Positions 1 through 12,600 of a DNA stretch of 64,000 nucleotides are shown piece after piece (the stretch's first letter is position 1; every line of letters starts with the position of its first letter). The notes beneath the pieces were generated by a model. The model was not told where the DNA came from and ran no database searches. It saw only the letters and a list, made by a program, of their open reading frames with translations. The position numbers and the translations under genes were made by a program. The DNA comes from Schistocephalus solidus (lineage: Eukaryota; Platyhelminthes; Cestoda; Diphyllobothriidea; Diphyllobothriidae), in the NCBI GenBank assembly GCA_017591395.1, contig WEDG01003977.1:1-64000 (forward strand), written 5' to 3'.

Positions 1-1005
1 ATTATTATAGATTGGGCCTGGTTTCATTTATTGCATTGTCTCCAAAGCACGCAGAACTGCCGGGTTTATCCTCCGAAATTTTAAAACTATTGATATTAGA
101 CTCCGCCTTTATAAAATGTACGTTAGACCTGGCCTGGAATACTGCTCGTTTCTATTTAGCTTTCTGCGCGCTAGCGAACGGAAGAAAATAGAATCGGTCC
201 AGCACTTCTTCACGAAAAGAATTTTATCGTTGAAGCACCGTAATCTGTCATATCAAGAACGCTGTGGGCTTGTGAACATTGATCCCTTATGGTTTCGCCG
301 AGTGCAGAAGGGACTCTTTTTGCTGTTTAAGCTTTTGAATAGTCGTACATTTAATCCCCTTACCACTGTGAGGCAGCTTGACCATCCTCGGCGCAGCAGT
401 CATCGCAATGTCTTTTTATTTCTTCCATTAGCTCGCACAGTTAAGTATCGACGGTTCTTTTCGGTAAACGCCATGGCCATGTGGAATAAACTTCCCCATA
501 ATATAAAAATCCAACGGAGTTTTTCTTTGTTTAAGATAACTATTACTAGTTTTTTGCATTCAGAACAGTTTCCAAGAATTCTGGGCACCAGCATCGTAGA
601 ATCCGTTTTCCTATCCGACGGAGTGCGCGGCATCTGAACCAGATCACAGGTGTTACCTTGATGGATACGGCACCGTCTCTGCAGCCTGCACCCGCTGACT
701 ACTTCGGCAGACAGTTAGCAACCGTACACGGATGCTTTCTTGCCTGGGGCAGAATCCCGGTTCCTAGCAAAGACAGAGAGACTGCATACAGACTGCAATT
801 GTGTTAGCCCTTCCCTGATCTGAATTGCTATCATCGTTACAGGCGGCAGTTTTTCTCTTAAATAACATAAAGATAGGAAAAACATTTATACTGATATATA
901 TTCAGGAGTTTTTTTTCACTGCCAGCCTCTACCCACTGAATATTTCATCTGACAATGCGTGTAAACCAGCATTAAATACAACTATTATTATTACTATTAT
1001 ATGGC
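1..1005 (+). mobile_element. LINE family A' copy 1, 3' end of reverse-transcriptase ORF plus 3'UTR
   Basis: This is the 3' part of a jockey/CR1-like non-LTR retrotransposon. An open stretch of 173 codons at 116-637 encodes the region downstream of the reverse transcriptase palm (VRPGLEYCSFLF, then PLWFRRVQKGLFLLFKLL), ending in DGVRGI and a stop. About 365 bp of 3'UTR follow, finishing in an ATT-rich simple repeat at about 978-1002, which is the usual microsatellite-type LINE tail. The catalytic domain lies upstream, outside the window. The copy at 48068-48962 on the minus strand encodes an almost identical 173-residue stretch with about 15 differences, so the family moved fairly recently. 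Confidence 0.85.
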
Positions 1006-1009
1006 ACAG

Positions 1010-1850
1010 AATATAAACCATACTCCCATGAAAGTACTGCGTGATCACTTCGACCAAGTGGAGGTAGGCAGTGTACCTCGTCTATACTGTCAGGATCTTT
1101 AGTGAAGACGAGTTCTAAACAACTAGCCTGTTTTCCTCCACGCGCTCTCGTTGGAACAAATACACGTTGTGTGAAAAGAGCTTCAAGTGTTGTCTTTAGC
1201 AGATGGTGATCGAAGGAAAAATTGAGCTCTGCGCCTGCAGATCGTTCCATCGAATGCTGGGTGCATTTAAGTCACCCATGAGAACAACATCATGTCGACT
1301 ACTAATCTCCTTTATGTTCTCCAAAAAGCAAGTATCCGCGTTGGTGTCTGTCTCCGGTGGTCGGTAGAGAGTCATGACTTCAAGAGACTGCGATCCCCGC
1401 GTCTTTATTTTCAGCCAAATAGCCTCAATACCATCGCTAATCTTCTCTGTTATTTCACACACTGTGAAATTGCTTTTAACATACATCGCAAATCCTCCAC
1501 CCTGGCGTTGGGTGCGGTCTTTCCTGAGTAGCTGGTACCCGGATAAGGCTACTTCGAAATCGCTTATGTTCTGTGACAGCCATGTTTCTGTGATTGCTAT
1601 AATATTGGGAGAGAGAACGGCTACCTGAATTCTCAGTTCTTCGAGCTTCGATAACAGACTTTGGGCGTTAGTATACAAAAATTTAAGTATGCAGCAGTCA
1701 GCGGAGCCAAATTTAGTTTGTCTCGAGTTTGCCAATGCTAATTTGCCGCTGCCGTCATGAGCATTGGCTGGTTCCAGAGCAATGTTGCGTTTCTCTGTAT
1801 CACGTGTCCCCTGTAAATCACCAGATTGTTCTCTCAAGCTGCAAATCTCC
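1010..1850 (-). mobile_element. LINE family E endonuclease (APE-type) fragment
   Basis: Minus-strand fragment of a non-LTR retrotransposon apurinic-type endonuclease. The frame at 1837-1196 shows the expected order of motifs: TNAQSLLSKLEEL, AITETWLS, RQGGGFAMYV, LYRPP and MGDLNAPSIRW. After a frameshift near 1250 a second frame (1250-972) carries VFTKDP and the terminal GRSDHAVLSW, the SDH motif that closes this domain. No reverse transcriptase follows; the sequence stops where the family A' tail begins near 1005, so the element is 3' truncated or was cut by that insertion. Its motifs resemble the endonuclease of family B at 52.8-53.5 kb, so E may be a diverged relative of B. Confidence 0.8.
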
Positions 1851-2254
1851 TTTTTATTTCAATCACTAATTCGCGGCGTTTCAGAAGTTCTGATTGAGAG
1901 TAGACCAGCTGAAAAAACCTGCTACCTTCTGTACCGTCAATTAAATCACTAGTTTTTCCGCTTGCATTGATTATTTTTTCATATTACTTCATACCTTGAA
2001 TGGACTCTTTCAGTTAACTTTAATGCTACCTCTGTCAACAACATAGCTGCAATATCCTCGGTTAAGTTGAGATTGAACTTGCGTATGAAAGAGTAACACC
2101 TGAATTCAGTATATATAAGGGAGATATGCAGAGCCTATTAAAACCCTATTTACAGATAGACGCTAGCAAAATACACAAATGTAAAATGGCGATAGTGGTT
2201 TTAGTATATCGTTCATTGGTGTCGAGTCAATATGTCTATCAAGTAAAAGTTCAT

Positions 2255-3958
2255 CATCACTTTTAAGAAACAGCGAAATCGGTGTCGGAAACTTCTTAGA
2301 AAAGAAAGATCAGCCTTTGAGTCAGAAATAGTCAAAAACATACAAAGAAATACGAAAAGGTCTTTTTCTTACGGTAATGAGGCAAAACGAAATCGGGACT
2401 CCATTCCTTGTCTAAAAGACTATCAGGCAAACAGGTTAACAGATAACTCTGATAAGACCAGCCTCTTATCCAATTTCTTTATGTCCGTGTATACAGAGGA
2501 ACCCCCTTTTGACAAGGAAGAATAAAACAGTACTGCCACATCTACAAACAAAATAAGCAAGGTGTCGTTTCCAATTGACAAAGTAAGAAAAACTCTGAAA
2601 CAGCTACAGCCCACTAAAGTACCTGTCCCCGATGGTATATCCGCAAAAGTTCTCAATGAACTCACAGACCAGCTGGCCTCTCCGCTCTCCGAGATATTTG
2701 AATGTGTGATGGAGGCGAGGGTTCTGCCTACCGAGTTGAAGATAGCCAACATAACCCCCATCTATAAAGGAGAAGAGAGAACATCCCTAAACAGTTTCCG
2801 ACCAGTCAGCCTCAAAAGTATCTGTTGCAAAATGATGGAGAAGATAATCAAAACGGAACTGATGAGGCATATTGAAGGGAATAACTTGCTAAGTTCATAT
2901 CAACATGATTTCGAAGTGGTTGATCTTACCTCACAAACCTGCTCTCATCCATGGAAAGTTGGACCAAATCATTAGGAATGGGTTTGACAGTCGATGTGGT
3001 CTACATTAACTTAAGCAAAGCCTTTGACAGGGTTCCACACAGACTTCTGATCTTTAAGCTGCGTCGAATGGGTGTGACTGGCAACCTACTCAAATGGTTT
3101 GCCGACTTTTTCACAGGCAGGCGCCAGCGTGTTTGTATTGGAGACGCCAAGTCTCACTGGGAAACCGTTCACAGTGGAGTTCCGCAGGGCAGCGTTCTGG
3201 GTCCCATTTTGTTTCTGATATAAGTAAACGACTGCCTTGATTTTCTGACATGTGAGAAGGTAATGTTCGCTGACGATCTGAAAAAAAAAACCGGAGGATG
3301 CGCGGAAATTACAACAAAACTTAGATCGTTTGCAAACATGGTGTGATGAGTGGCTGATGAACCTTAATCTTAACAAATGTTAAATAATCCGACTGCAGTC
3401 TAGTTCCAGAAGGATGATAAGATTTTAATATCAGAACGTCATCAGTGGTCATCAACTCCAGGCGGTAAATATTCTAAAGGACTTGGGTATATGGATAACA
3501 CCCACTCTCAAACCATCGTCGCACTGTGCGAATATCGCAAAGAAAGCTATGTGTATCTTAAGCGCAATCAGGAGATCATTCGTTAATTTTGACGGAGAGC
3601 GTTTGGGCGCGTGTTTGAAACATTTATCCGGCCGGTGTTGGAATATTGCGTTCAGGCGTAACGCCCTTTGACAAAACATGACTAGGCTCTGCTGGAGAAA
3701 GTTCAACGGAGGGCGACGAAACTAGTCAGTGGACTGGAAAGCCTACCCTATAAGGGCCGACTAGAAAGACTTAAACATTTTCTGCTCTCTTATAGGCAAT
3801 ACAGAGGGGACATAATCTTAGTCTTCAAACTGGTCAGAGGAGGTGATTGTGCTCTTCAGGTGGCCGATTTGTTTAAATTGGCAAACATGACAAGACTCCG
3901 ACTCACAATACACGCCAAACTTTAAGTGCGGGCCAACTTCTTTTCCCAACGGGTGATT
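2255..3958 (+). mobile_element. LINE family C copy 1, reverse-transcriptase region (broken)
   Basis: Reverse transcriptase part of a jockey/CR1-like LINE, spread over frames. 2562-2975 encodes the start of the RT domain (KVPVPDGISAKVLNEL, ITPIYKGEERTS, FRPVSLKSICCKMMEKII). 2951-3223 encodes the palm (NLSKAFDRVPHRLL, GVPQGSVLGPILFLI). The metal-binding FADDLK follows at about 3265 in another frame beside an A-run. The remaining RT and thumb are frameshifted down to about 3958. The left end is truncated inside the linker between endonuclease and RT. It forms a fold-back with the minus-strand copy at 3963-4880. Confidence 0.85.
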
Positions 3959-3962
3959 AGTC

Positions 3963-4880
3963 AATGTAGACCGCATCGACTGACAAACCCATTCCTAATG
4001 ATTTTGTCCAACTTTCCATGGATGAGAGCAGGTTTGTGAGGCAGGATCGACCACTTAAAAATCCGTGTTGATATTAACTTAGCAAGTTATTCCCTTCAAG
4101 ATGACTCATCAGTTCCGTTTTGATTATTTTCTCCATCATTTTGCAACAGATACTTTTGAGGCTGACTGGTCGGAAACGGTTTGGGGATGTTCTCTCTTCT
4201 CCTTTATAGATGGGGGTTATGTTGGCTATCTTCAACTCTGTAGGCAGAGCCCTCGCCTCCATCACACTTTCAAATATTTCGGAGAGCGGAGAGGCCAGCT
4301 GGTCTGTGAGTTCATTTAAAACTTTTGCGGATATACCATCTGGGCCAGGTACTTTAGTGGGCTGTAGCTGTTTCAGAGTTTTTCTTACTGTGTCAATTGG
4401 AAATGACACCTTGCTTATTTTTTTTGTAGATGTGGCAGTACTGTTTTATTCTTCCTTGTCAAAAGGGGTTCCTCTTTATACACGGACATAAAGAAATTGG
4501 ATAAGTAGCTGGTATTTTCAGAATTACCAGTTAACCTGTTTCATGATAGTCTTTTAGACAAGGAATGGAGTCCCGATTTCGTTTTGCCTCATTACCGTAA
4601 GCAAAAGACCTTTTCGAATTTCTTGGTATGCCTTTGACTATTTCTGACTCAAAGGCTAATCTTTCTTTTCTCAGAAGTTTCCGACACCGACTTCGCTGTT
4701 TCGTTCAAGCGGAAAAATGTTCGGGTTGTTGATATCGGGCTTATACTTTCCACAGTCTTATTTTCTTCTTGAGATTCCTTTTTATTTCCAATGTCACCCA
4801 CTCGGGTCGGGAGACGCACGATCGCCTTTTAAGTGGGCAGAATTTCTCTAGCAACTGCTGAATCAAGTTACTAATGAAGA
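3963..4880 (-). mobile_element. LINE family C copy 2, inverted partial copy
   Basis: Minus-strand partial copy of the element at 2255-3958. The 111-codon frame at 4409-4074 repeats its RT start nearly residue for residue (KVPGPDGISAKVLNEL, ITPIYKGEERTS). The frame then decays and homology ends at 3963, in the stretch that matches plus-strand 2985-3005. Upstream of the RT, 4540-4860 matches the linker region also present at 49.64-50.0 kb. The copy begins abruptly near 4880. It is joined almost directly to the end of copy 1, giving inverted arms of about 700 bp separated by roughly 1 kb. Confidence 0.85.
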
Positions 4881-4959
4881 ACCATGCCCTGCTCTTTTGT
4901 TGTTCGATGGAAATGTATAGAGCATGCTGGGGTTTAGGGGTACTAGTTAGGGGTTACAC

Positions 4960-7900
4960 CACACAGATAGCATTTGGTCGCTCCATTTGTCGCGTACAGG
5001 TGGTGAATGCTTTTGTTTCCGCCTCTAACTGGTACCCAGCATTCACCTGTGGCTCCTCGAAGTTGGGTTCTTCCCAGCGGCCACACCCCGGGCAACCGTC
5101 ATGACCGCCCGTCTAAACCAGTTGAGGGTATCCATTGTTGTGTAAGCCTCCACACCCGGTATGTCTGATTACCGAACCTCACACCTCCCCCCTCTCAAAA
5201 AGTCCTACAGTGGGGGTGACAGCAACCCCGTAGTTGGCCCAGGCTAACTCGGGTCGTTCTCCCTCTAAGACAAAACCGTGACCACATAGGGAGTTCGGCA
5301 GCCGTCTGGGATGTCCAGAGCAGCCCTATTTAGGGACAGCACTGCTTGCCTCCTCGCGGAGGAAGGGGCTAGAAAATGTGCCCTAAACAAATGCTGGATT
5401 ATCACATCTTCTGCAGCCGGCCGCGGCTCGCAGATCGCAAAATACGCGGTCGTAAATCTCAAACAAGCAACAATATCCCCGTCCCCATCCCCCTCGCAAT
5501 ACCCTCCAGGCTGCTCGGGTGAGTCCACTCACACTAGCAGTCTGGAATGTTCTTTCCCTTTTTGACAATCCTAGGAGCAGCTGGCCAGAACGGAGGACGG
5601 TGCTTGTCGCTTGGGAACTGGCGCGCTACAAGGTGGACATTGCTGCTCTTAGCGAGACCCGATTCTCTGAGCAGGGTCAGCTGGAGGAGGTGGGTGCCGG
5701 CTTCACCTTCTTCTGGAGCGGCCGGCCAAAGACAGAGCGACGTGACGCTGATATTGCCTTTGCCATCCGGAATGACATCTTGGGACGTCTGCCCTGTCTG
5801 CCGCAGGATATCAAGGATCGCCTGATGAACCTCCGCCTGCCTCTTCGGGGAGACAAGTTCGCCACCACCATCAGTGCCTACGCTCCCCCAAGTGACGAGC
5901 TCTGATGCGGCGAAGGACAAATTTTATATGGACCTGCACGCCCTGCTGGTGACTGTGTCGAAAGTGGACAAGTTAATTGTCCTTGGTGACTTCAACGCCC
6001 GCGTCGGGACGGACCACGCTGCCTGGCAGGGAGTGTTGGGTCCCCACAGTCTCGGTAGCTGTAACGATAACGGCCTCCTTCTTCTGCAAACGTGTGCGGA
6101 ACACCGTCTCCCTGCTGACCAACACCTTCCGACGCGGGAGAAGGCCACGTGGATGCACCCTCGATCGCGGCGCTGGCAGCTGCTGGACTATTTTCTCGTC
6201 CGAAGGTGAGATCGACAGGACGTGCTGGTGACCAAGGCGATCCGCGATGCCGATAGTTGGACAGATCACCGCCTCGTCATCTCCCAGATGAGGCTCTGAC
6301 TGCAACCCCGATAAAGGCCCCAAGGTAAGCGGCCGCCAGTTAAGTTAAATACTCTTTTGTTAAATTTGTCTGCTCACTATTTTGATTTCAGTAACCAAAT
6401 AACCGAGAAACTGGAGAACCTGCATGCTCCAGATAATAACGGCACCATGGAAACACGATGGTGCTAACTGCGAAATGACATCCAGTTCACCATCTTCGAT
6501 GTTCTCGGACGTGCACGCCGTCAAAACCAGGACTGGTTTGAAGACAATGACGCCGACATCAGCAACTTACTCGCGGAGAAGAATGGACTACACAAAGCCT
6601 ACATGGATCTTCGGACTGACACCACCAATGCAGCCTTCTTAAGATGCCGGCGCCTTGTACGGCAACGGCTGCGGGAGATGCAGGATGCCTGGATGATCCG
6701 AAAGGCTAAGAAAATCCAGGGGTATGTGGACCGCAATGAAATGAAAAACTTTTTCAAAGCCATCAAGGTCATCTGCGGCCCGTATATCAAGGGGACCGCA
6801 CCGCTGCTCGGCTCTGACTGTACAACACTGCTGACAGAGAAATCGCAAATTCTGAAGAGCTGGGCCGAGCACTTCAGAAGTGTCCTTATTTGCTCATCAG
6901 CCATCTCCGGTGCTGCCATTGACCGGCTCCCTCATGTGGACACGAACAATGACCTGGATCTGCCGCCTTCCCTACCAGAAACCATCCGGGCCGTGCAGCA
7001 GATTTCCAGCGGTAAAGCACCGGGATCCGACGCAATCCCACCGGAAGTCTACAAGCACGGTGGGCCTCGGCTGATGGTAGAACACAAAACTTCCAGGAGA
7101 TGTGGCACCAAGGACAAGTTCCTCAGGATTTCAAAGACGCGACCATCGTCCATCTCTATAAACAGAAGGGGAACCGGCAACTGTGATAATCACAGAGGCA
7201 TCTCGTTGCTCAACATCGCCGGGAATATCTTCGCCCGTATCCTTCTCAATCGTCTTAACGGTCACCTAGAGCAGGGCCTGCTCCCGGAAAGCCAATGTGG
7301 CTTCCGCCGACACAGCGGGACAACCGATATGATATTTGCCGCCCGCCAGCTGCAAGAGAACTGTCAGGAGATGCGAACTCACCTATACACTACCTTCGAG
7401 GATCTAAAAAAAGTTTTTAACACGGTGAATCGAGACGGAATGTGTAAAGTCATAAAGAAATTCGGCCGTCCTGAGCGGTTCACGCACATGGTGCGTCAGC
7501 TTCATGACGGGATGACGGCGCGCGTCACTGACAACGGGACGGTATCCGAAGCATTCGCAGTGACCAACGGAGTGAAGCAGGGCTGCGTATTGGCTCCCAC
7601 CCTGTTCAGTCTCATGTTCTCGGCTATGCTGATGGACGCCTACTGTGATGAACAGCCTGGGATCCGCATCGTCTACAGAACTGACGGGAACCTTCCCCAC
7701 AGTCGGCGTATGCAGACTCCAACGCGCGTGTGTACGACTAGAGTTCATGACTTGCTCTTCGCGGACAACTGCGCCCTTAACACCGTGACGGAGGAGGACA
7801 TGTAAAGGAGTATGGACCTCTTCGCCGCAGGCTGCGCCAATTTTGGATTAACAATCAGTACAACCAAAACGGTTGTCATGCACCAGCCGCCATCCAGCGC

Positions 7901-9080
7901 GGAATACAGTGCTCCCCGAATCAATGTCAACGTTGCTCAACTCAAAAACGTGGAAACCTTTACTTATCTGGGAAGCATGCTGTCATGTAACACGAGAATC
8001 GACGAAGAGGTTGTTCAACAGACCTCCAAAGCCAGTCAGGCCTTCGGCAGGCTGCAGGCCTCCGTGTGTAATCGCCACGGTATTAACCTGAACACCAATT
8101 TGAAGATGTACAAGGCTGTCGTCTTGACGACACTTCTTTACGGAGCGGAGACCTGGACCGTCTACTCGAACCAAGCCAGGAAGCTGAATCACTTTCATCT
8201 CAGCTGCCTCCGCATAATACTGAAGCCTAGATGGCAAGACATGATCCCAGACACGAAAGTCCTAGAGTGGACCGGAATCCGCAGCATCCACGCCATCCTG
8301 AGGCAAGTGTAACTGCGACGGAGCGGCCACCTGGTGAGAATAGATGACGAGCGACTACCAAAACGACTTTTCTACGGAGATGTCGCTACGGGTGTGCACC
8401 TACAGGGAGTTCAGAAACGACGCAACAAGGACACTTTAAAGAAATCGCTGAAGCAACTGCAAATCAACCTGGTGACCTGGGAGTATCTAGCCCAGGATCG
8501 ACCGGCATGGAGAAGATCCGTGACGACTTGTTCAGCAATCTATGAGGTCAACCGGATCGCCGCCGAGGCCGAGGCCAAAAGAGCGGCACGAAAGTCAGCA
8601 GCGCCCCGGACCAACACCGTCGACGCCCAGGCCCTTCCAACATGTCCACGCTGTCAACGCACATTCCATCCGCGAATCGGCCTGTTTGGACATCTTCGAA
8701 CTCTATGCAACAACAATCCCACAACATCAACTTCTGTCACGCCTGCCTTAGACCCCATGATGACGAAGACCACCTCAACCACTGATAACAACTTCATCGA
8801 TGTCCCGCCGCCCACGATCACCGACACCATCCTCCCTCCTCCACCCCCCTGCGCCGATCACGGCGACGAACACCAATTGCTCCACTCCCATCTCCTCAGT
8901 AGCCACCTGCTACCTCTCGTCAGGATTTTATCTTCCTTGCATAGTTTTACTTTCCGGTATATCAAAACCCTCCTTTTTTATGTTTATGTACTTCACAGCG
9001 TAAAGCCCGGTAAGGACGCCTTGTATGGCCGCCTGAACATGATACGGAAAAAGGAACTGTTCAGCATCAACATTTGAAGG
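4960..9080 (+). mobile_element. RTE-like LINE (family D), near full-length, with endonuclease, reverse transcriptase and C-terminal zinc knuckle
   Basis: A single-ORF-type non-LTR retrotransposon. Endonuclease: 5519-5905 ([22 protein letters not shown]), then a frameshift into 5874-6209 ([22 protein letters not shown]). Reverse transcriptase: one reading frame from 6603 to 9077, broken only by TAA at 7803-7805 and TAA at 8310-8312. Motifs are GKAPGSDAIPPEVYKHGG, LLPESQCGFRR, LYTTFEDLKKVFN, GVKQGCVLAPTLF and LLFADN. The last replaces the second catalytic aspartate of FADD by asparagine. Between about 7083 and 7180 two compensating indels shift the frame and restore it. The C-terminus carries a Cys-rich finger, CPRCQRTFHPRIGLFGHL, typical of this RTE-like group. 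About 500 bp of GC-rich leader precede the first ORF. Left limit uncertain; the 3' end may extend to about 9290. Confidence 0.85.
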
Positions 9081-9693
9081 TTGTTGCTTTGTGCTAGAAG
9101 AACACTTCTGTGGACCATATTGGATTATCAAGCCACCGTAATCATCTACTTGTACCCTGATATAACAGTGAGCATGTTTGCTCTATGCGGCCTTAGGGAC
9201 TTGATTTATCCCATTCCCTTTCCCCCTATTTTCATTTCGGCCCCTCTTCCTCTGAGAGCCGCCCTAGTCTCAGAGCAAGGATGAGGAGTTCGTTCGACTC
9301 TGTGCGTCTTTGATGTATGTGGGTGTACTTGCCACTTTCGCGCGCTGTTTTCCTTTTCGTCGTGCGGTGAAAACATAGGGGCTTCTCATGTTCACGATCG
9401 TTCAGCTTTTTACCAGTTTTACACCAGCCACCTTTTTGATAATCTTGACCTTGATGATACTGTTACCGTTGATGGGCATGGAGATGATGATGACTACGAT
9501 GAAGAAGGCGGCCTGTCTAATCTAGTCTTGCGTTTGTTTATTGGAACTTCCTTTATGAACGCCATGCATTCGGCCTATGCACGTCCCAACTCCCTCCTAT
9601 ATCTGATTTGAGGGAAAAGTCTTGTACCGCTCTTTTTAACAGCCTGATTTGCGCATTTCTCTTCTAAGCATTTAACGTCCGTCCTATTTGTAG
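9081..9693 (+). other. LINE D trailer and intronic sequence upstream of the bMERB exon
   Basis: No gene recognised. The first 100-200 bp probably belong to the 3'UTR of the LINE D element. The rest is T-rich on the plus strand, as expected for an intron feeding the acceptor at 9692-9693. A run of GAT/GAC codons near 9450-9500 has no convincing reading frame. Confidence 0.4.
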
Positions 9694-12600
9694 ACTTCAG
9701 CGGCAAGCTCTGGAGGACCGCCACGCTGATCTCGAATATGAACTGCGGACAATATTGGCTAAACAGGGTAAATTTGCCAGGATGGCATGTTCCACATTTC
9801 ATTGGCATGTCCCTCACCTTACGCTCTTTTAGCGTTATAATCGCCCACAGTTTTACATAAATGAAATATTTGTTTTTCCCACTTCCTTTTTAATTTCTTT
9901 ATGTGTGTTAATCGATAACTAACTTTACCGGTTTACCTGAATTCATTGAGAAACGTAGCAAAATGAGGTTGTGAGATTCCCTTGGACACTCCAAAAGCAC
10001 AGCAGGGGCCATATCAGGTCTCATACTTTTGTTGTTAGCTGACAGACCTTTTTAATTTTTCTTCTCGACGTCTTCTTAAACTGTTACGACTCCGTACTAG
10101 GCTCTCTGCTCACAGTTTTTTAGTTGAGTTCTTTGTTAGTCTAAGAAATCTGTCATTCGAGAACAGCATACGAGGCCGTGATTCATAAAATGCACCAGAA
10201 GGCCTATATGCTGCCCTTCTATTCACGTTCAATTAAGCTTCTTTTTGGCGTTTCTAGGTTTAATATCTCTTTCATGTAGGTTTTTTTAAGCGTGAAAACT
10301 TACTGGGGCGTAGTTTATTTGACTAAGCTCCTCTTGGTATATAGTCATAAGTGCTCTGATGAAATCGGACCTTTGAAATGGTGCTTCATGTGTTTTCATT
10401 GCGCATTTTTAGCCGTTTCACACTATCTGCCCGTAGAGTTAGTAATTTATGTAGCCAGCCACCCGTATGACTCTCACCCTCTATTTGCCTTCAACTTGCT
10501 CAAGTGCTCTCTGTCATGTTGCCTGCTCCATGGGTCTAGAGGACATTTAATCGGTTTTTACCTCTGATCAACTCTGCATGGGCGGGAAGCTAGATGGTTG
10601 GAAAAAGATCGAGCATCCTCCCTCGTTCCAGTGTGAAAACGCACAACTACAGGGTCTCCTTCCTGTAAACGCGAATTTCTTCATGTCTGTCAAGATCTTT
10701 AATCTCTCTGTCAGAAACCAAAAGCACACGAAAATAGTCCTCAGTAGAGATCTAACGGATTGGTCAGCCGCACCATCTGACCAGGCCTTTTTCCGTTTCT
10801 CTCCATCAGGTTTGTTGAGGTTAAGTATTTAGTATTCACAGGACCCTAAGATGGTTGGCATCGCAGTCTTCCTGGTTTTTGCTCACCTGTCTCCTTACTT
10901 AGCCATTTTGCCTTCTACTTCGTGCTTCCCACCACCTGATTCGGGCTTTTTCACTCCAGGAATCCAGATAGATCGATGTGCGCCTATGTCTGTTCGGATT
11001 TTCGGTATTAAAAAATCTTTTTTTGCTCTCCCACCAGCTCCTAATGGCTGAAAAGCAGGCGTTGAATATTTTATGTAAATTAGTGAGGGGACTTCCGAAC
11101 GCCACTAGCTTACTTTTATAGGAATGCTATGAACTTGGAGAAAAGAACAGAAGAATGATTCGCCGGGTAAACAGTGACAAAGATTGGCGAATACTGCCAA
11201 AGGTAAGAATGCTTAAAAGACGCTGCTTAGTTGCATGGTTCGGAAGTTTATGCAATCCTAATCCCTAACTTCATGTTGAAGTCGAATTGGTGTAGTTTAA
11301 CTGCGAGCTGTGGCAATTCATAATGAAACTTTGATTAAAATACTTGCGGTGGCCCGTGCCTTTCATATGTTTAGCTAGTAATGGTAAAGTTATTTGAGTG
11401 CCATCCGTGTGGCCTTTTCTCCCCTGGTATCTAGTTTCGTCTTCACTCCTGCTTTCCTCTCTCTCCCCCATAAATAGTTCATTTTCTTTTTTTCTGAAGT
11501 GGTTGCAAACTTGTTCGATATCAGGATATGGAAACACTTTTTGACTTATTTAGGTCTTAAATAAACCCCTCCGCAGGTGAATGTCTCTTCTTATTTTGAA
11601 ATTTAGATTCAATAAAGGCAACCAATCTTTAAAACTATATTTCTCGTCAAATGGCTACTCGAATGCGACCCCTCAGCTGGTGTTATTTTGCTGCACCCTA
11701 AGCAGATATTATTTGGAAAGGTCAATTGGCAAACATATATTTTTCGGTAATTGATCACCAGGCCACTACGTTTGCATGGGGGATTAACAGAGGAAGCTTT
11801 AGTCGCATTCTTCATTCCCACACCGCCTGCATGATGCCTCTGAAAAGTGCAGCAGGAATTTGTCTGATCACAGAGGTATAGTAGGCCTAAACGGGTACGT
11901 ATGTGGCGTTTCCATGATGGGCTTTATTCCAAGACACTGTCCTCTAGGCCAGTGAGGGCTGGTTTCTTCTCTTAGGTAGATGAGTGGGTGGAAGCACAAT
12001 AGCCAGACCCATTGAGAGATAGATGGAGAGAGAATATGTTTTGTTTGGAAAGACGGAGAGAGACAGATAGCCTTTATTTTGAAAGTATAATTCACAATTT
12101 CCAATAAAAAAATGTCTCCATTCTCTGAGAGAATAGCATAAGTTAACAGATTATGCAAGAATCGAAAATTTAAAAATGGATATCTAGTTGGTGAGACAGT
12201 TCCACTCTCAGCTTCTGTATTTCAATCTGTTCGCAGGTAAGGTAGTGTACTAAAAATGGCAAAACAGAGAGCTGATATGCCGGTGTACGGCAAGCAATAT
12301 GATGAAACCCTCGGCGCATGGGACGGGAAAGACTTCATGGCAATGAGCTCGAAGTGGAGGCGATGGGTAACATCATCAAGAATTCGCTTAGCGAATTACA
12401 TGACTGTTGCGAAGTGTCGTTTGTTATCGTATCCACTAAAACAGCACAAGAAACAGCGGCAGCAGAAGAGAGCATTTAGAGAATACGTTTTAAAATCAGC
12501 AAATCCTTTTTAAGGAAAAGGGGAAAAATCATGGGAGAACAATAAAGGATGAGGGGAAGAACACATGCATCTATAAATCGCCAGATAAGGAATTGAGGTG

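Noticed and set aside
2255..4880. Twin-priming inversion of a single LINE C insertion
   Set aside because: The two parts overlap over the whole 5' half, whereas twin priming gives adjacent non-overlapping segments.
5519..5920. Overlapping frames on both strands (128 codons each way)
   Set aside because: Only the plus frame has the endonuclease motifs; the minus frame results from high GC content.
12256..12513. 85-codon basic open frame on the plus strand
   Set aside because: The opposite strand continues the thumb of the CR1/Rex-like LINE, so this is most likely a shadow.
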